Shown one piece after another: positions 26,416 through 34,115 of a stretch of 64,000 nt of DNA. Every line of letters begins with the position of its first letter. Positions within the stretch are counted from its first letter, which is position 1. Location: contig JAUIMM010000188.1 in the NCBI GenBank assembly GCA_031769625.1, positions 6,823,001 through 6,887,000 of the forward strand, read 5' to 3'. Origin of the DNA: Taudactylus pleione (Eukaryota > Chordata > Amphibia > Anura > Myobatrachidae). The notes under the pieces were generated by a model. The model was not told where the DNA came from and did no database searches. It saw only the letters and a program-made list of their open reading frames with translations. A program made the translations under genes and the position numbers.

Positions 26416-29400
26416 ATAACTATCTATCTAATATCTATATGATATCAATCTATATATCTATATCATATCTATCTCATATCTATCTATCTATCTTGTATCT
26501 ATCTCGTATCTATCTATCTTGTATCTATCTATCTATCTAATATCCATCTATCTCGTATCTATCTATCTATTTATCTCATATCCATCTATCTCATATCTAT
26601 TTATTTATCTATCTCATATATATCTCGTATCTATCTATCTATCTATCAGATATCTATCTATCTCATATCTATATATCTATCTCATACCTATCTATCTATC
26701 TATCTCGTATCTATCTATCTATCTCATATCTATCTCGTATTTATCTATCTCGTATCTATCTATCTCATATCTATCTATCTCATATCTATCTAACATTATT
26801 TCCAAATAACATTTAGATTAAAATAAGCAAACCTTATACTTTACCTTCACAGAATATATAATGAGATAAATGTGAAATCATTACAATTGTACATTTCATG
26901 GCCAAGGTCAAAATAAAATGCTGCGGCAAAATATCAAGTTAATAATATTATACTATTAAACTATTACACAGTATAATGATGGGTTAATTTCCTTACATAT
27001 GTTCCAGCCGTTACCAGCAAGTGCAAATATGACGAAGATAGTGAAAGTTAATATATGGTGGTACAGAATACAATTGTATACTATCTCTGTAAAATGGAAA
27101 CTACAATAGTACATACCCTAAGTGAACAAAAATCAAGAGAAAGGAAATCCCCTAATATGATCTACATGGCGCAATAGCCACAAACATAATGCAATTTACA
27201 ATATAAATATACCGCATAACATTAGTGTAGCATTGTGACAGCATATATCAAGTAGAGGGATGTAGGAAAGATTATATATCCCTCTGTAATGTGTAATGGA
27301 GGGGATGGCTGCTGTGTGCTATGTGCCTCTGAGGCACTGAAGAGCATGTGAGAGGGCCCCCTCCGGAACTTAGGGGTAATGAAGGAAGATCAGGGACATC
27401 TGCTGAGTCTGATGGCGACAACAACACAGATTTAATGAGAATATCTGACAATGAGAGTATCTGACAATGAGAGTATCTGACAATGAGAGTATCTGACAAT
27501 GAGAGTATCTGACAATGAGAGTATCTGACAATGAGAGTATCTGACAATGAGAGTATCTGACAATGAGAGTATCTGACAATGAGAGTATCTGACAATGAGA
27601 ATATCTGACAATGAGAGTATCTGACAATGAGAGTATCTGACAATGAGAGTATCTGACAATGAGAGTATCTGACAATGAGAATATCTGACAATGAGAGTAT
27701 CTGACAATGAGAGTATCTGACAATGAGAGTATCTGACAATGAGAGTATCTGACAATGAGAGTATCTGACAATGAGAATATCTGACAATGAGAGTATCTGA
27801 CAATGAGAGTATCTGACAATGAGCACAGGGCAGGGTTGTCCTGTATCAGAGGAGAAGAGAAAGGAGAAAAAGCAGAAATAACAATTACTCAGAATAGCTG
27901 GAATGTCACACACAACACTGTGAAGAATAGGTAAGCGATCTCATCGCCATGATGTATATATGTGAGTGAAGATGGACAAGACTAGCAAGCTGGTTCCTGA
28001 ATAGGGGTAATTACACGAAAACTGAATCGGTCAGCCGTATTGCGGTGCGGACGGCTGGAGTCCTGCGTGTGTACTGCGGGAACTCCACAAGTGGAGAAAG
28101 ATGAGCGGGGGGCTTTCACAAGTACCCATTTGAGAAAGCCCACCCCCCAGCTAAACACGTGTCTTACTTGTATTAGAAAGCAGAGAATATATCTGAGCGG
28201 GGCACAGAGCTGGTCACGCGTCTGAAAGGTGATGGACCTATATTAAGTTGGAGGCATGTGGCTGTAGTGCCATCAGCAAAATTTATACCGTAATCCAGTT
28301 CTGATTATAGAGGGTCCCCATCTAAAGCGTATTTCCAATCACTTCCATCCCAACCCCCACAGAGAGGGTTTCACATTAATATTTATTACCAGTGAAACCT
28401 TATAATCATGATCCAGTACTGACCGTGGGATACGTTCAATATCCCGACACAGGGGATGCCGGCACTTAGAATACCGGCGCCGGTATCCCGACACCTGTCA
28501 GAATACCGACACTGGCATCCTGAAGGTAAGTAACGGGAGTTGGGGAGCGGTTTGGGTTAGGCACTAGGGGGAGGGTTAGGCACTAGGGGGAGGGTTACGG
28601 TTAGGCACTAGGGGGAGGGTTAGGGTTAGGCACTAGGGGGAGGGTTTGGCACTAGGGGGTGAGTTAGGGTTTGGCACTAGGGGGAGAGTTAGAGTTAGGC
28701 ACTAGGGGGAGGGTTTGGTTTAGGCACTAGGGAGAGGGCTAGCGTTAGACACTAGGGGGAGGGCTTGGTTTAGGCCAGTGTTGGCTAACCTTGACACTCC
28801 AGCTGTTGTGGAACTATATATCCCAGCATGCCCTGCCACAGTTTTAGCATGCCCTAATAGCAAAACTGTAGCAGTGCATGCTGGGTTATGTAGTTCCATA
28901 ACAGCTGGAGTGTCAAGGTTAGCCAACACTGGTTTAGGCAGTAGGGGGAGGGTTTGGTTTAGGCACTAGGGGGAGGGTTAGGCACTAGGGGGAGGGTTAG
29001 GCACTAGGGGGTGGGTTAGGGTTAGGCACTAGGGGGAGGGTTAGGGTTTGGCACTAGGGGGAGGGTTAGGGTTATTCACTAGGGGGAGGGTTTGGGTTTG
29101 GCACTAGGGGGTAGGTTAGGGTTAGGCACTAAGGGGAGTATTAGGGTTAGGCACTAGGGGGAGGGTTAGGCACTAGGGGGAGGGTTAGGGTTAGGCACTA
29201 GGGGGAGGGTTTGGCACTAGGGGGAGGGTTAGGCACTAGGGGGAGGGTTAGGCACTAGGGGGAGTATTAGGGTTTGGCACTAGGGAGAGGGTTAGGGTTA
29301 GGCACTAGGGGGAGGGTTTGGGTTTGGCACTAGGGGGTGGGTTAGGGTTTGGCACTAGGGGGAGAGTTAGAGTTAGGCACTAGGGGGAGGGTTTGGTTTA

Positions 29401-30516
29401 GGCACTAGGGAGAGGGCTAGCGTTAGACACTAGGGGAGGGCTTGGTTTAGGCACTAGGGGGAGAGTTAGGCACTAAGGGGGGAGGGTTAGGTTTAGGTTG
29501 CGGGGAGGTTAGGTTTAGGCACTAGGGGGAGGGTTAGTGTTAGGCACTAGGGGCAGGGTTTGGTGTAGGAACTAGGGGGAGGGTTAGGCACTAGGGGGAG
29601 GATTTGGTTTAGGCACTAGGGGGAGTGTTAGAGTTAGGCACTAGGGGGTGGGATTAGTTTAGGCACTAGGGGGAGAGTTAGGCACTAAGGGGGAGGGTTA
29701 GGTTTAGGTTGCGGGGAGGTTAGGTTTAGGCACTAGGGGGAGATTATGTTCAGGTGTCAGTATCCTAACCCTGTCGGGATGTTGGCATCATGAATTTGAA
29801 CGCTAGGATCTCGAGCGCTGGCATCCCGTACCCATCCCTAGACCTCTATGTCTGCAGCCTCCTTCATTCTGGATATAAGCCATAATGCTTAAAGTGTCTC
29901 ACTGACTTTCCTGGTTTCCCCACTATGTATAACTGATTATAATGTGTTATACAATGATATATTATAGTTTAGTGAAGGAGATTGGAGAAGCCCTCAAAAT
30001 GATAATACATTACTGCTCCAGCTTCAGGCAATGGGTCCCACAGAAGAAGCCTCTATTTATTGTTTGGGGTTACTGACTTTCACTGAGAGCAAAAGGATAC
30101 CAGACCTTTGCCCATTTCCATCCCTCGCTGACACCACCTAACCTTTATCTGCATAAGTATTGGTCTATACTACAAACAGATTGAGTAGATTTTTTACATC
30201 ACATTAGTTCTAAGCCAAAAAAAAAGATCATTTCATCTCTAAAACTCAATTGGTTGTTTGCAGCTGTGTCGCTTCGTTCTAAGTGCACTGAAGAATTACA
30301 CCGAAGTGTGCTACATCTGTCGGCGTGTTCCACTGACAATGAAAGAAGAATATTGTATATACAATTCTGGACTCAGTATACTTAGAAGATGCAAAACCCT
30401 ACTCAACTATTAAATGCATTCCTGTAAAATGTCCGGCGGCTTACCAGAGCCACAGAGTGAGGGTTGGGGCCGGTCACCTCCCGGCAGCGAGGTCGGTTCC
30501 TCTGGCTCAGCAGCAT
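565..30516 (-). CDS. CFAP53: CFAP53 (CCDC11), eight coding exons, 519 aa
   Basis: Gene-level entry: joined exons 30516-30445, 18913-18684, 13848-13675, 12672-12369, 12289-12071, 9608-9392, 7147-7045 and 805-565. All junctions have AG acceptors and GT donors and the phases agree, giving 1,560 nt including the TGA stop. The product is almost all charged coiled coil, in line with the trichohyalin/plectin-homology (TPH) family. It aligns with human CFAP53 from end to end by eye: MLLSQR versus MYSQR at the start, CEELR near residue 162, LRLEKEAR in exon 6, and AYQQQ then HPLRR versus HPMRK at the C-terminus. The known family role is an axonemal microtubule inner protein, also found at centriolar satellites, needed for motile cilia and left-right asymmetry; human mutations cause heterotaxy. 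No frameshift or internal stop was found, so the gene looks intact. Introns are swollen by minisatellites and transposons. Alternatives such as MNS1 or TCHP fit less well because the collinear match covers the whole length. Confidence 0.95.
938..1437. mobile_element. PIF/Harbinger-like non-autonomous element, TSD TCA
   Basis: Starts GGGCCTCATTCAG and ends CTGAATCGGGCC, flanked by TCA at 935-937 and 1438-1440. 500 bp, no coding capacity. Subterminal ATCGCAATGCG-type sequence resembles the copies at 31447-32273 and 45180-46248. It sits in the last CFAP53 intron. The Harbinger assignment rests on the GGG-type ends and 3-bp TSD. Confidence 0.75.
1769..5875. repeat. 128-bp minisatellite, about 32 copies
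   Basis: Head-to-tail repeat of a 128-bp unit; AGGCCATGTCAGGCAGCC recurs at 1781, 1909 (variant), 2037 and 2165. Units share CCAGCTACTGAGGGAAAC and CTACTGACTGACAGTCCC and differ by a few substitutions (GCGATTACC, GCATTTACC or ACATTTACC forms). It fills two thirds of the last CFAP53 intron. No coding potential. Confidence 0.95.
5941..6335. mobile_element. Short DNA transposon with telomere-like core, TSD AAAATATA/AAAATACA
   Basis: Ends TGGGATGCAGTTAAGAG and, reversed, GGAATTGGTATGTAATGCC. Flanking 8-mers at 5933-5940 and 6336-6343 match at 7 of 8. The interior has CCGAC/GTCGGGAT motifs around a degenerate GGGTTAGGG core. Same family as 10679-11020 and 35569-36805. The 8-bp TSD suggests hAT. 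Confidence 0.7.
6520..6870. repeat. Degenerate inverted-repeat element with GTTAGGG core
   Basis: Left part has TCAGAATGTCG and AACATTCACAATATG; right part has inverted counterparts such as CATCCTGAATGTCGAC and CATCCACAATGTCC. Between them is a degenerate GGTTAGGGCTAG stretch (about 6637-6725). Boundaries and TSD not resolved. It lies between exon 8 and exon 7 of CFAP53. Confidence 0.45.
7045..7147 (-). CDS. CFAP53: CFAP53 coding exon 7 (residues 406-440)
   Basis: Short 103-nt exon: acceptor TTCTGTAG, donor GTAGGT. Encodes [17 protein letters not shown] and continues to RDRKER, aligned with human REAKEQEERAMEQKHIN and following residues. Entry and exit phases fit exons 6 and 8 exactly. Confidence 0.92.
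7490..9140. repeat. 99-bp minisatellite in CFAP53 intron 6
   Basis: About 17 copies of a 99-bp unit containing ATTACCATCACCTCCTGTCT, CATCTACTAATGTCCACTG and CCACCACTACCTGCCCCATA; some copies lack the 12-bp CCACCACTACCT block and are 87 bp. It starts within 350 bp of exon 7. Reading frames across it are repeat artefacts. Confidence 0.93.
9392..9608 (-). CDS. CFAP53: CFAP53 coding exon 6 (residues 334-406)
   Basis: Acceptor GGCTGCAG, donor GTATGT placed after AAG-T, which gives EKLER across the junction (human EKLQR). A donor two bases earlier would break the frame, so this choice is forced. Contains IYRQYLAQ (human IYHKYLAQ) and LRLEKEAR, identical to human. Confidence 0.94.
9609..10250. other. 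Intron 5 sequence, no feature seen
   Basis: Intronic DNA upstream of exon 6 in the CFAP53 transcript. No open frame with protein-like content, repeat or transposon end was recognised. Confidence 0.5.
10250..10625. repeat. 69-bp minisatellite resembling an L2 LINE segment, 5 copies
   Basis: TGGAACGCCCTC recurs at about 10321, 10392, 10461, 10530 and 10598. The unit also carries CACTCCCGCCTTCA and TACTGCTCCCATCCTC. The L2 copy at 43110-43190 has the same layout (CACTCCCGCATCCA, then GTGCTGCTCC, then TTTGGAACTCTC), so the unit looks like an amplified LINE pol fragment. Confidence 0.8.
10679..11020. mobile_element. Short DNA transposon with telomere-like core, TSD GTATCTAT
   Basis: Perfect 8-bp duplication GTATCTAT at 10671-10678 and 11021-11028. 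Left end CGGGATGTAGTTGACATC, right end (reversed) AGGTTGGGTATGGGATCCC. Interior has ACCGGCGCCGGAATCC and a GGTTAGGCACTAGGG-type core. Non-coding. Confidence 0.85.
11327..11987. mobile_element. hAT non-autonomous element, TSD CTGGCAGT
   Basis: Perfect terminal repeats CAGAGCCGGCCCTAG and CTAGGGCCGGCTCTG with an exact 8-bp duplication CTGGCAGT at 11319-11326 and 11988-11995. The ends are typical of hAT. The 661 bp are GC-rich with no transposase. Its right end is 83 bp from CFAP53 exon 5. Confidence 0.93.
12071..12289 (-). CDS. CFAP53: CFAP53 coding exon 5 (residues 261-333)
   Basis: Acceptor CTGACAG, donor GTAAGT; exactly 73 codons, phase 0 on both sides. It begins [18 protein letters not shown] and ends TEEKRLRK, joining directly to exon 6 as the human EADKKKQKRED segment does. 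Only 79 bp of intron separate it from exon 4. Confidence 0.93.
12369..12672 (-). CDS. CFAP53: CFAP53 coding exon 4 (residues 159-260)
   Basis: Acceptor TTTCAG, donor GTAAGA; 304 nt, exits in phase 0. Contains EQCEELR then a long heptad-rich coiled coil including LWEKDRLAK (human LWEEDRLAK). Reading past the donor soon hits a stop, which supports the splice site. Confidence 0.94.
13190..13400. mobile_element. Degenerate fragment of the CAGGGGCG hAT family
   Basis: Shares CACACCCATATTTTTAATAC, GAAAATGG...CCATTTTCC and TTCTGCACATGCGCA with the intact copies at 35872-36199 and 47745-48040. Ends and TSD are lost. It lies in the intron between CFAP53 exons 3 and 4 (12673-13674); the rest of that intron shows nothing recognisable. 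Confidence 0.55.
13675..13848 (-). CDS. CFAP53: CFAP53 coding exon 3 (residues 101-159)
   Basis: Acceptor GCGCCAG, donor GTAACA; 174 nt, entering with one base and leaving with two. The charged helix [20 protein letters not shown] aligns with KEKKEKERQDFVAEKLDQQF of human CFAP53, one of the strongest matches in the gene. Confidence 0.94.
13849..15478. other. CFAP53 intron 2 with repeat fragments and CA/TG microsatellites
   Basis: Mostly unique intronic sequence. 14285-14395 resembles the palindromic element at 44908-45074 (CTGATTGGTTGCAGTAG, TTATAGAATGTACT). 14390-14850 looks like an element with GGGGGGTTTCTGAGTACC at one end, an internal AGGTAAGT (14657-14664) and two TG microsatellites; its TSD could not be resolved. 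Confidence 0.45.
15480..17695 (+). mobile_element. L2-type LINE, 5'-truncated, frameshifted reverse transcriptase
   Basis: Broken reverse transcriptase with YADDTQIY at 16488-16511, preceded by a [17 protein letters not shown] stretch near 16391 and followed by the C-terminal region ([22 protein letters not shown]). Frame changes and stops scatter it over several frames. The 3' end has the L2-type tail: GTAAGCTCCTACGAGCAGGG, GGCGCTATATAAATAAATG, then TAA repeats. It sits in CFAP53 intron 2, antisense to the gene. CR1 is the main alternative, but the TAA tail favours L2. Confidence 0.9.
17939..18457. mobile_element. PIF/Harbinger-like element, TSD ATT
   Basis: Starts GGCCCTCATTCAGA, ends TCTGAATCAGGGCC, flanked by ATT at 17936-17938 and 18458-18460. 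Contains several internal palindromes, such as CACTGACATCACTAGTGATG and TGGTCGCGATGGTC with its complement. Closely similar in layout to 36264-36797. It ends about 230 bp from CFAP53 exon 2. Confidence 0.88.
18684..18913 (-). CDS. CFAP53: CFAP53 coding exon 2 (residues 25-101)
   Basis: Acceptor TACAG precedes AAAGCC; donor GTGATC follows AGAGACAG. The 230 nt leave two bases of codon 101. Residues such as [11 protein letters not shown] align with FIINIEERRN of human CFAP53, and [18 protein letters not shown] aligns with LKAEWDQHNDCKILDSLV. Confidence 0.93.
19160..21229. repeat. 35-bp minisatellite, about 58 copies
   Basis: Unit of 34-35 bp: AGCGTACCACACAGAGTACA plus GTAAGGGGCT and either GCTAG or ACCAG. 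The two variants (GCTGCTAGA and CTACCAGA) are mixed along the array. In CFAP53 intron 1. Minus-strand frames reading [13 protein letters not shown] are repeat artefacts. Confidence 0.95.
21230..21949. other. Intron 1 sequence with GA-rich tract and weak repeats
   Basis: A GAGA-rich low-complexity tract at about 21375-21440 is followed by a diffuse tandem pattern in which CCACATG, ATGCCACTCAGA and CCCC recur about every 25-50 bp up to 21950. No coding signal. Confidence 0.5.
21958..22193. mobile_element. hAT MITE, near-perfect palindrome, TSD CCTAGAAG/CCTAGAAA
   Basis: Begins TAGGGATGTACAGG and ends CAGCACATCCCTA; flanking 8-mers at 21950-21957 and 22194-22201 match at 7 of 8. The body folds back on itself: GAGGCAAAATGTCATCTTTC pairs with GAAAGATGACGTTTTGCCTC around TGGACAA. 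The TAGGGATG ends link it to the hAT family at 46981-53740. Confidence 0.88.
22274..22700. mobile_element. Probable hAT fragment, left end only
   Basis: CAGGGCCGCCATCAGGGGGG is a typical hAT-like terminus, followed by GC-rich sequence with CCCGGGCCC. No matching right end was found before the next element at 22741, so the right half may be missing. Boundary approximate. Confidence 0.45.
22741..23656. mobile_element. PIF/Harbinger-like element, TSD ATA
   Basis: Ends AGGCTCTATTTATTAAC and GTAGTAAATAGAGCCA, flanked by ATA at 22738-22740 and 23657-23659. Inside are inverted donor-like motifs (ACTTACCT at 23217 and AGGTAAGT at 23388), and a short tandem of ACAGACCACACGCTGATCAC at 23107-23178. Non-coding, 916 bp. 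Confidence 0.65.
23868..25505. repeat. 36-bp minisatellite interrupted by a hAT element
   Basis: Unit TAGCTTGCTACTGAGCATAC plus AAGGGCCTCAATGTAA, 36 bp. A hAT copy (24256-24620) splits the array. Because 36 is a multiple of three, the array reads as a 12-residue repeat ([12 protein letters not shown]) without stops; this is not evidence of a gene. Confidence 0.95.
24256..24620. mobile_element. hAT non-autonomous element inside minisatellite, TSD ATACAACG/ATACAAGG
   Basis: Left end CATACATGCCTACCCTCC; right end GGTAGGCAACCCTG. Flanking 8-mers 24248-24255 and 24621-24628 match at 7 of 8, and the right copy is the intact satellite sequence. Related to 44306-44695 and 52864-53263. GC-rich interior, no transposase. 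Confidence 0.88.
25697..26026. mobile_element. PIF/Harbinger-like MITE, TSD TAA
   Basis: Perfect terminal repeats AGGTGCCCACACACATA and TATGTGTGGGCACCT, flanked by TAA at 25694-25696 and 26027-26029. TAA is the preferred PIF/Harbinger target. 330 bp, non-coding, in CFAP53 intron 1. Confidence 0.88.
26146..26795. repeat. TATC (GATA-type) microsatellite
   Basis: About 650 bp of TATC repeats broken by CATA, CGTA and similar variants every few units. Reading frames such as IYLSIYLSI across it are artefacts. Confidence 0.95.
26796..27430. other. AT-rich intron sequence
   Basis: Unique-looking AT-rich intron 1 DNA. No exon, transposon end or repeat recognised. Confidence 0.5.
27433..27822. repeat. 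16-bp minisatellite, about 24 near-identical copies
   Basis: Unit GAGAGTATCTGACAAT repeated with only occasional GAATATCTG variants. The low divergence implies recent expansion or ongoing homogenisation. Long minus-strand frames ([15 protein letters not shown]) come from the repeat. Confidence 0.96.
28545..29760. repeat. Telomere-like G-rich minisatellite
   Basis: Variable units of about 18-30 bp built from GGTTAGG, CACTAGGGGGAG and GGTTTGG. It resembles degenerate TTAGGG but with a CACTAG insert in each unit, so it is not a true interstitial telomere. The G-runs could form quadruplexes. Confidence 0.9.
28776..28931. mobile_element. Palindromic hAT MITE, TSD GTTTAGGC
   Basis: Ends CAGTGTTGGCTAACCTTGAC and its inverted copy GTCAAGGTTAGCCAACACTG, with exact 8-bp duplications GTTTAGGC at 28768-28775 and 28932-28939. 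The arms include CCAGCTGTTGTGGAACTA and CCCAGCATGCC. Inserted after the surrounding array had expanded. Confidence 0.93.
29851..30444. other. Intron 1 sequence next to the ATG exon
   Basis: Unique-looking intronic DNA; no repeat or transposon end recognised. Confidence 0.5.
30445..30516 (-). CDS. CFAP53: CFAP53 coding exon 1 (residues 1-24)
   Basis: ATG at 30516-30514 opens [18 protein letters not shown], matching the human N-terminus MYSQRFGTVQREVKGPTP. The exon ends in CTG followed by donor GTAAG, phase 0. Just upstream of the ATG is a pyrimidine-rich tract ending TTTTCTAG (acceptor near 30525) with only about 8 nt before the ATG. So this is an internal exon of the transcript, and a separate untranslated leader exon should lie at higher coordinates. 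Confidence 0.9.
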
Positions 30517-30977
30517 GGTGTCTACTAGAAAATCAAGAAAGAAACAGATTGAGATACAGTAGTTGGTTACAGACCTTTGTTTCCACTGAACTTATTCCCA
30601 AACATTTTAGAATTTTGAGCTGTCTTATAAATGATAATAAGGATTGTAAAGTATTCAATGAAAGATTACATTCATAGGGTGGATGTTATGTACACTAAAA
30701 ATGCTGTAGAACATATATTGATGAACTAATGGTGGTTGGTGGGTTACAGTAGACATAAGAATGTATGATTTTAATGACATACACAAGGTGAGTTTTAAGG
30801 GGTAAGAAAAGAAGGTGATGAGAGAGACAACGTAATACTGATATATGGAGCAGCCGTGAGAGGGACACATCTCCCCAACTACAGGGCCGATCGGGACAAT
30901 GCAGTCAGGATCGTGATGGCGGAACGGATTCCCCAAATCAGGTCTGTGCTGAAATCGGGACAGCTGGGAGGTACAGA

Positions 30978-31445
30978 GGACCTCATTCAGAGGCGCTCGC
31001 AAAATGCGAGCGCTCGCTCTCAATGAGGGCGGCCGCATCTATTTTCTGAGCCGGCCTCCTGGCCGCTCGCTAGGCTGTGGTGACCAGCCATAGCTTTAGC
31101 GAGCGGCCAGGTTGATGGTCGCGATGGTCTTCGGGGCTTGCGACGAGACCCTTGTGGTAGGGTCTCGTCTGCCGCAAGCCCCATTGAGCTTTCGGCTCTA
31201 TTAGGGTTTCGTTCTGTCGGAACCCTCCGTTTGGCAAGCCACCTCCCTGCCCCGCCTACAAAACGGTGCGAGCTGTCGATCACCATCGACAGCCGCCCCT
31301 TTTGTAGTAAGCCTCGGAGCAAGAGAATTTATCTCTCGCTCCGGGGCTTGATCACGCGCAGTGCGGCCGCTACGCGTGCGCAGGGTCTCTACATTGACCC
31401 GCTTGCGAGCGCATCGGCGCTTGCGAGTGGGTCTGAATGAGACCC
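30978..31445. mobile_element. PIF/Harbinger-like element, TSD AGA
   Basis: Ends GGACCTCATTCAG and CTGAATGAGACCC with AGA at 30975-30977 and 31446-31448. Contains palindromic GC-rich blocks. It is inserted exactly at the left end of the older element that continues from 31447. Confidence 0.8.
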
Positions 31446-31446
31446 A

Positions 31447-32273
31447 GAGCCAGATTCACTACGGATCGCAGTATAGCATACGCACGCAGTTTCACTACCA
31501 ATGTATGCTAAGCCATAGCCATCGCAATGCTGCCGCAGCACTACGTACGGACGCCCACTTTACCTACACGCAAATCATAATGTTTAGCAAGAATGCGAAA
31601 ACATCGGTACAATAGAGCACCATCGCAGCCTCACGCACAGTTATCATTATTATCATTTATTTATATGGCGCCACAAGTGTTCCGCAGCGCCTTACAAAGT
31701 ACATAAAAAATTGTAGACAAGCGACTTACAGAACAATACAATACTTATACAGGACATGGATAATATATATTGCTACATTAGCGACCGTAACACCCAGATA
31801 AGCAACAGAGCATAAGCAACCAAGTGTTAGGTGCCCTAGTGGTGAGTAAGAAGTAGATGAAACTAAAGTAGGGAGAAGCACAAGAGGGTAGAGGGCCCTG
31901 CTCGTAAGAGCTTACATTCTAAAAGGGGCAGTTAAGGCAGATCAGACCTTACTCAGGATTTGCTTACTTCAGCGCACGCTATGAGGCTTCAGGCTACGTA
32001 TGGTATCGCTGTGGCTAATCTATGCATGACCCCTGCAACGCCATTAAAAACCCATGGCACATCTGCGTTCGGCCAACCCCCTCCCCCCGCCTGTCACCAC
32101 CCACAAACAGCACTTCCTGTCAATCACTCTATGATGGGTCTGCATAGCCACTGCGATGGCAGTCCCGATTGCAATGACTGGTTCGCGCACTGCGATGCAT
32201 ATGTATGCGCAGAACGCAACAATAGGCCGATTGCGTGCGTATAAGCAACTACGCTCCTTGCTGAATCAGGCCC
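31447..32273. mobile_element. Older Harbinger-like element, left end hit by a younger copy, TSD ACA
   Basis: Right end CTGAATCAGGCCC followed by ACA (32274-32276). Left end GAGCCAGATTCACTACGG follows the insertion at 30978-31445; on the far side of that insertion lies ACA at 30973-30975, matching the right TSD. An L2 3'-end fragment is nested inside. Confidence 0.7.
31639..31926 (-). mobile_element. L2 LINE 3'-end fragment, inverted
   Basis: Reads on the minus strand as the L2 tail: AGAATGTAAGCTCTTACGAG, TGTAAGGCGCTGCGGAAC, ATATAAATAAATG, ending in ATAATAATGATAA. Only the last 290 bp of the element are present. Very similar to the 3' end of the copy at 15480-17695. Confidence 0.88.
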
Positions 32274-32279
32274 ACAGTA

Positions 32280-33835
32280 TGAATTCAGGCCTTGTTGTTA
32301 GCCAGCAGCAACGTTATATACAGTGGCAACTTACTGCTTTTGTGTTCTACAATACTTTAATGTACCAGGGATGGAAGCTTGGTAATGGTCGTAAGCAGCA
32401 TGGCAGGAACCAGGTAATGAAACCAATGAATGTCCTAGAGTGGCCATGTGGATGGCTGAGGATGTTATGTGTCATTGAAGCTCTATAGAAAGAGTTTAGG
32501 AAAGACTGCGACCTGCCCTGACCTCTGACTTGACTTATGATTTGGTGCTTTACTAGTTCATTAGTCAGCTTCCTCCTGGCGAGAGTCCTTTGGTGGCCTC
32601 AGTCTATGTCCTCCTACGGTGCAGACCAAAGCCAAGTCCACTAATGGGGTCTTCTGGTGACACCATGAGGCCATTAGACCCAATGAGCCAGTGACCATTA
32701 CCAGCAGCCCAGCAGCTCCACTTCCTCATGCAGATCCTTACATAGAGGTATATGAGGTAGATAAAGATATTTTAATACCTCCGTTCTTTTCACATGCAGA
32801 AAGAGGGACACTTACAGGGATTTGGTCACAGGGAGTATAAAAGCTGCATGTGGAGTATTATCCTGCACTGCATTCAACGCTCGTCATAGCAGCCATCAAT
32901 AGATCACTATGCATTATTTAAACGCCACTAAATACAGAAACACCATAGTGTTATATCATCCCCACTTATCATCAGCTGATGACCGCAACCCAGGGTAACG
33001 CACGGTCAATAGTTGGTAAACATTGGTAATAAGAGGAACGTCTTCACCTGCATCTGTAGCTAACAGCACACACCTTGGCAGGCAATAAGATGGATAAAAC
33101 CCAACTACAAACACAATTGCCATTGGTCACAAAGAGAGTTATTCCATTGGTCACAAAGGGCCTTATTCCATTGGTCACAAAGAGTCTTATTCTGTTTTAC
33201 AGGAAAACGTTATTGCAACGTGGCCGCAAAAAAATAAAAAACAGCATCTTTGCAACCTATGCATTGTTGGCTGCATACAGCTTCCTCCCCCTGCCAAACC
33301 TGGGTGTGATGGGGCTGGGGAACACCTGGAGCCGCGGTCTCACAGTGAATTCTGAAATTCCTAAAAATCACAGTACACAATGCGGGCGCATTACAGTGTA
33401 AAGTGACTGTTTTAGGGATAACACATACATGAGTGTGTTTACACCGTGTGCGATAGATTGCATGAAGCCATCACCATAAGGCTTACACTTTCACCGGGGT
33501 CAGAGCTCCCATAACTCAGACCACTTCAAGTGACACCCTGCACCCATATACATACCTGCAGAGCAGCAAACATCACTGGGAAAATGGTTAGGCCTAGAAC
33601 GAGGTGCTGTAAAGGACCTCTGTCGTCACAACCACGTGACCCGCAGCAAACGGGGAGGGGGGGGGGGGGGACGACAAGGTTCAGAATGGGTTCGAGCACA
33701 GTGGCTCGCTTCGCTCGTCACAAGATTATACTCCCCCCTCTATGCCCACGTGGATAGAAACACTGGAAGCGGACCGACCCCGCTGTAGCGGTCACATGGT
33801 TGTGATGTCAGAGGTCCATTCTCCAACTTGGATCT
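32280..33835. other. 5' intron of CFAP53, no clear feature
   Basis: Intronic or 5' non-coding DNA. A short triplication of CATTGGTCACAAAG occurs at 33121-33185 and a G-run at 33650-33670. No exon or transposon with matched ends recognised. Confidence 0.45.
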
Positions 33836-34010
33836 AGCAAAATGGTGGCGGGCCATTTTCCCAGAGACCCACGCATGTGCAGTAGATTCTGGCACTAAGC
33901 CAGAATCTACTGCCAGTGCAGTGCTATGGGACCGCCGGAGAGAGGAGGGGGCCCACACTGAGCCTGCACACAGGTCTCCTCCTCTCTTGAAACGTCCCTG
34001 CCTGTAGTGT
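33836..34010. mobile_element. Fragment of the CAGGGGCG hAT family
   Basis: Shares GGCCATTTTCCCAG, CATGTGCAGTAGA, GAGAGGAGGGGGCC, TCCTCCTCTCTTGAAACG and a decayed CGTCCCTG end with the intact copies at 35872-36199 and 47745-48040. The left end is not identifiable. Confidence 0.6.
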
Positions 34011-34115
34011 TAATTTAGGGTACATGTAGACCATTTGAGGGACAAAATAAGAGTTAGCACACAGTGCTATACAATAGATTCATACCGAGAGTCTTGGGGA
34101 GGAAGAGGGACAGTT

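Larger units (their letters stand above)
28440..29850. mobile_element. DNA transposon with expanded telomere-like array
   Basis: Left part TGGGATACGTTCAATATCCC and right part (reversed) GGGATGGGTACGGGATGCC match the ends of the family at 10679 and 5941. Nearly all the interior is a degenerate array of GGTTAGGCACTAGGGGGAG. A palindromic hAT MITE is nested at 28776-28931. The TSD was not resolved, so outer limits are approximate. Confidence 0.65.

Noticed and set aside
27272..27913. 213-residue minus-strand frame
   Set aside because: Built almost entirely from the 16-bp minisatellite.
28545..29760. True interstitial telomeric sequence
   Set aside because: Units contain CACTAGGGGGAG between GGTTAGG blocks and are irregular; tandem TTAGGG runs are absent.
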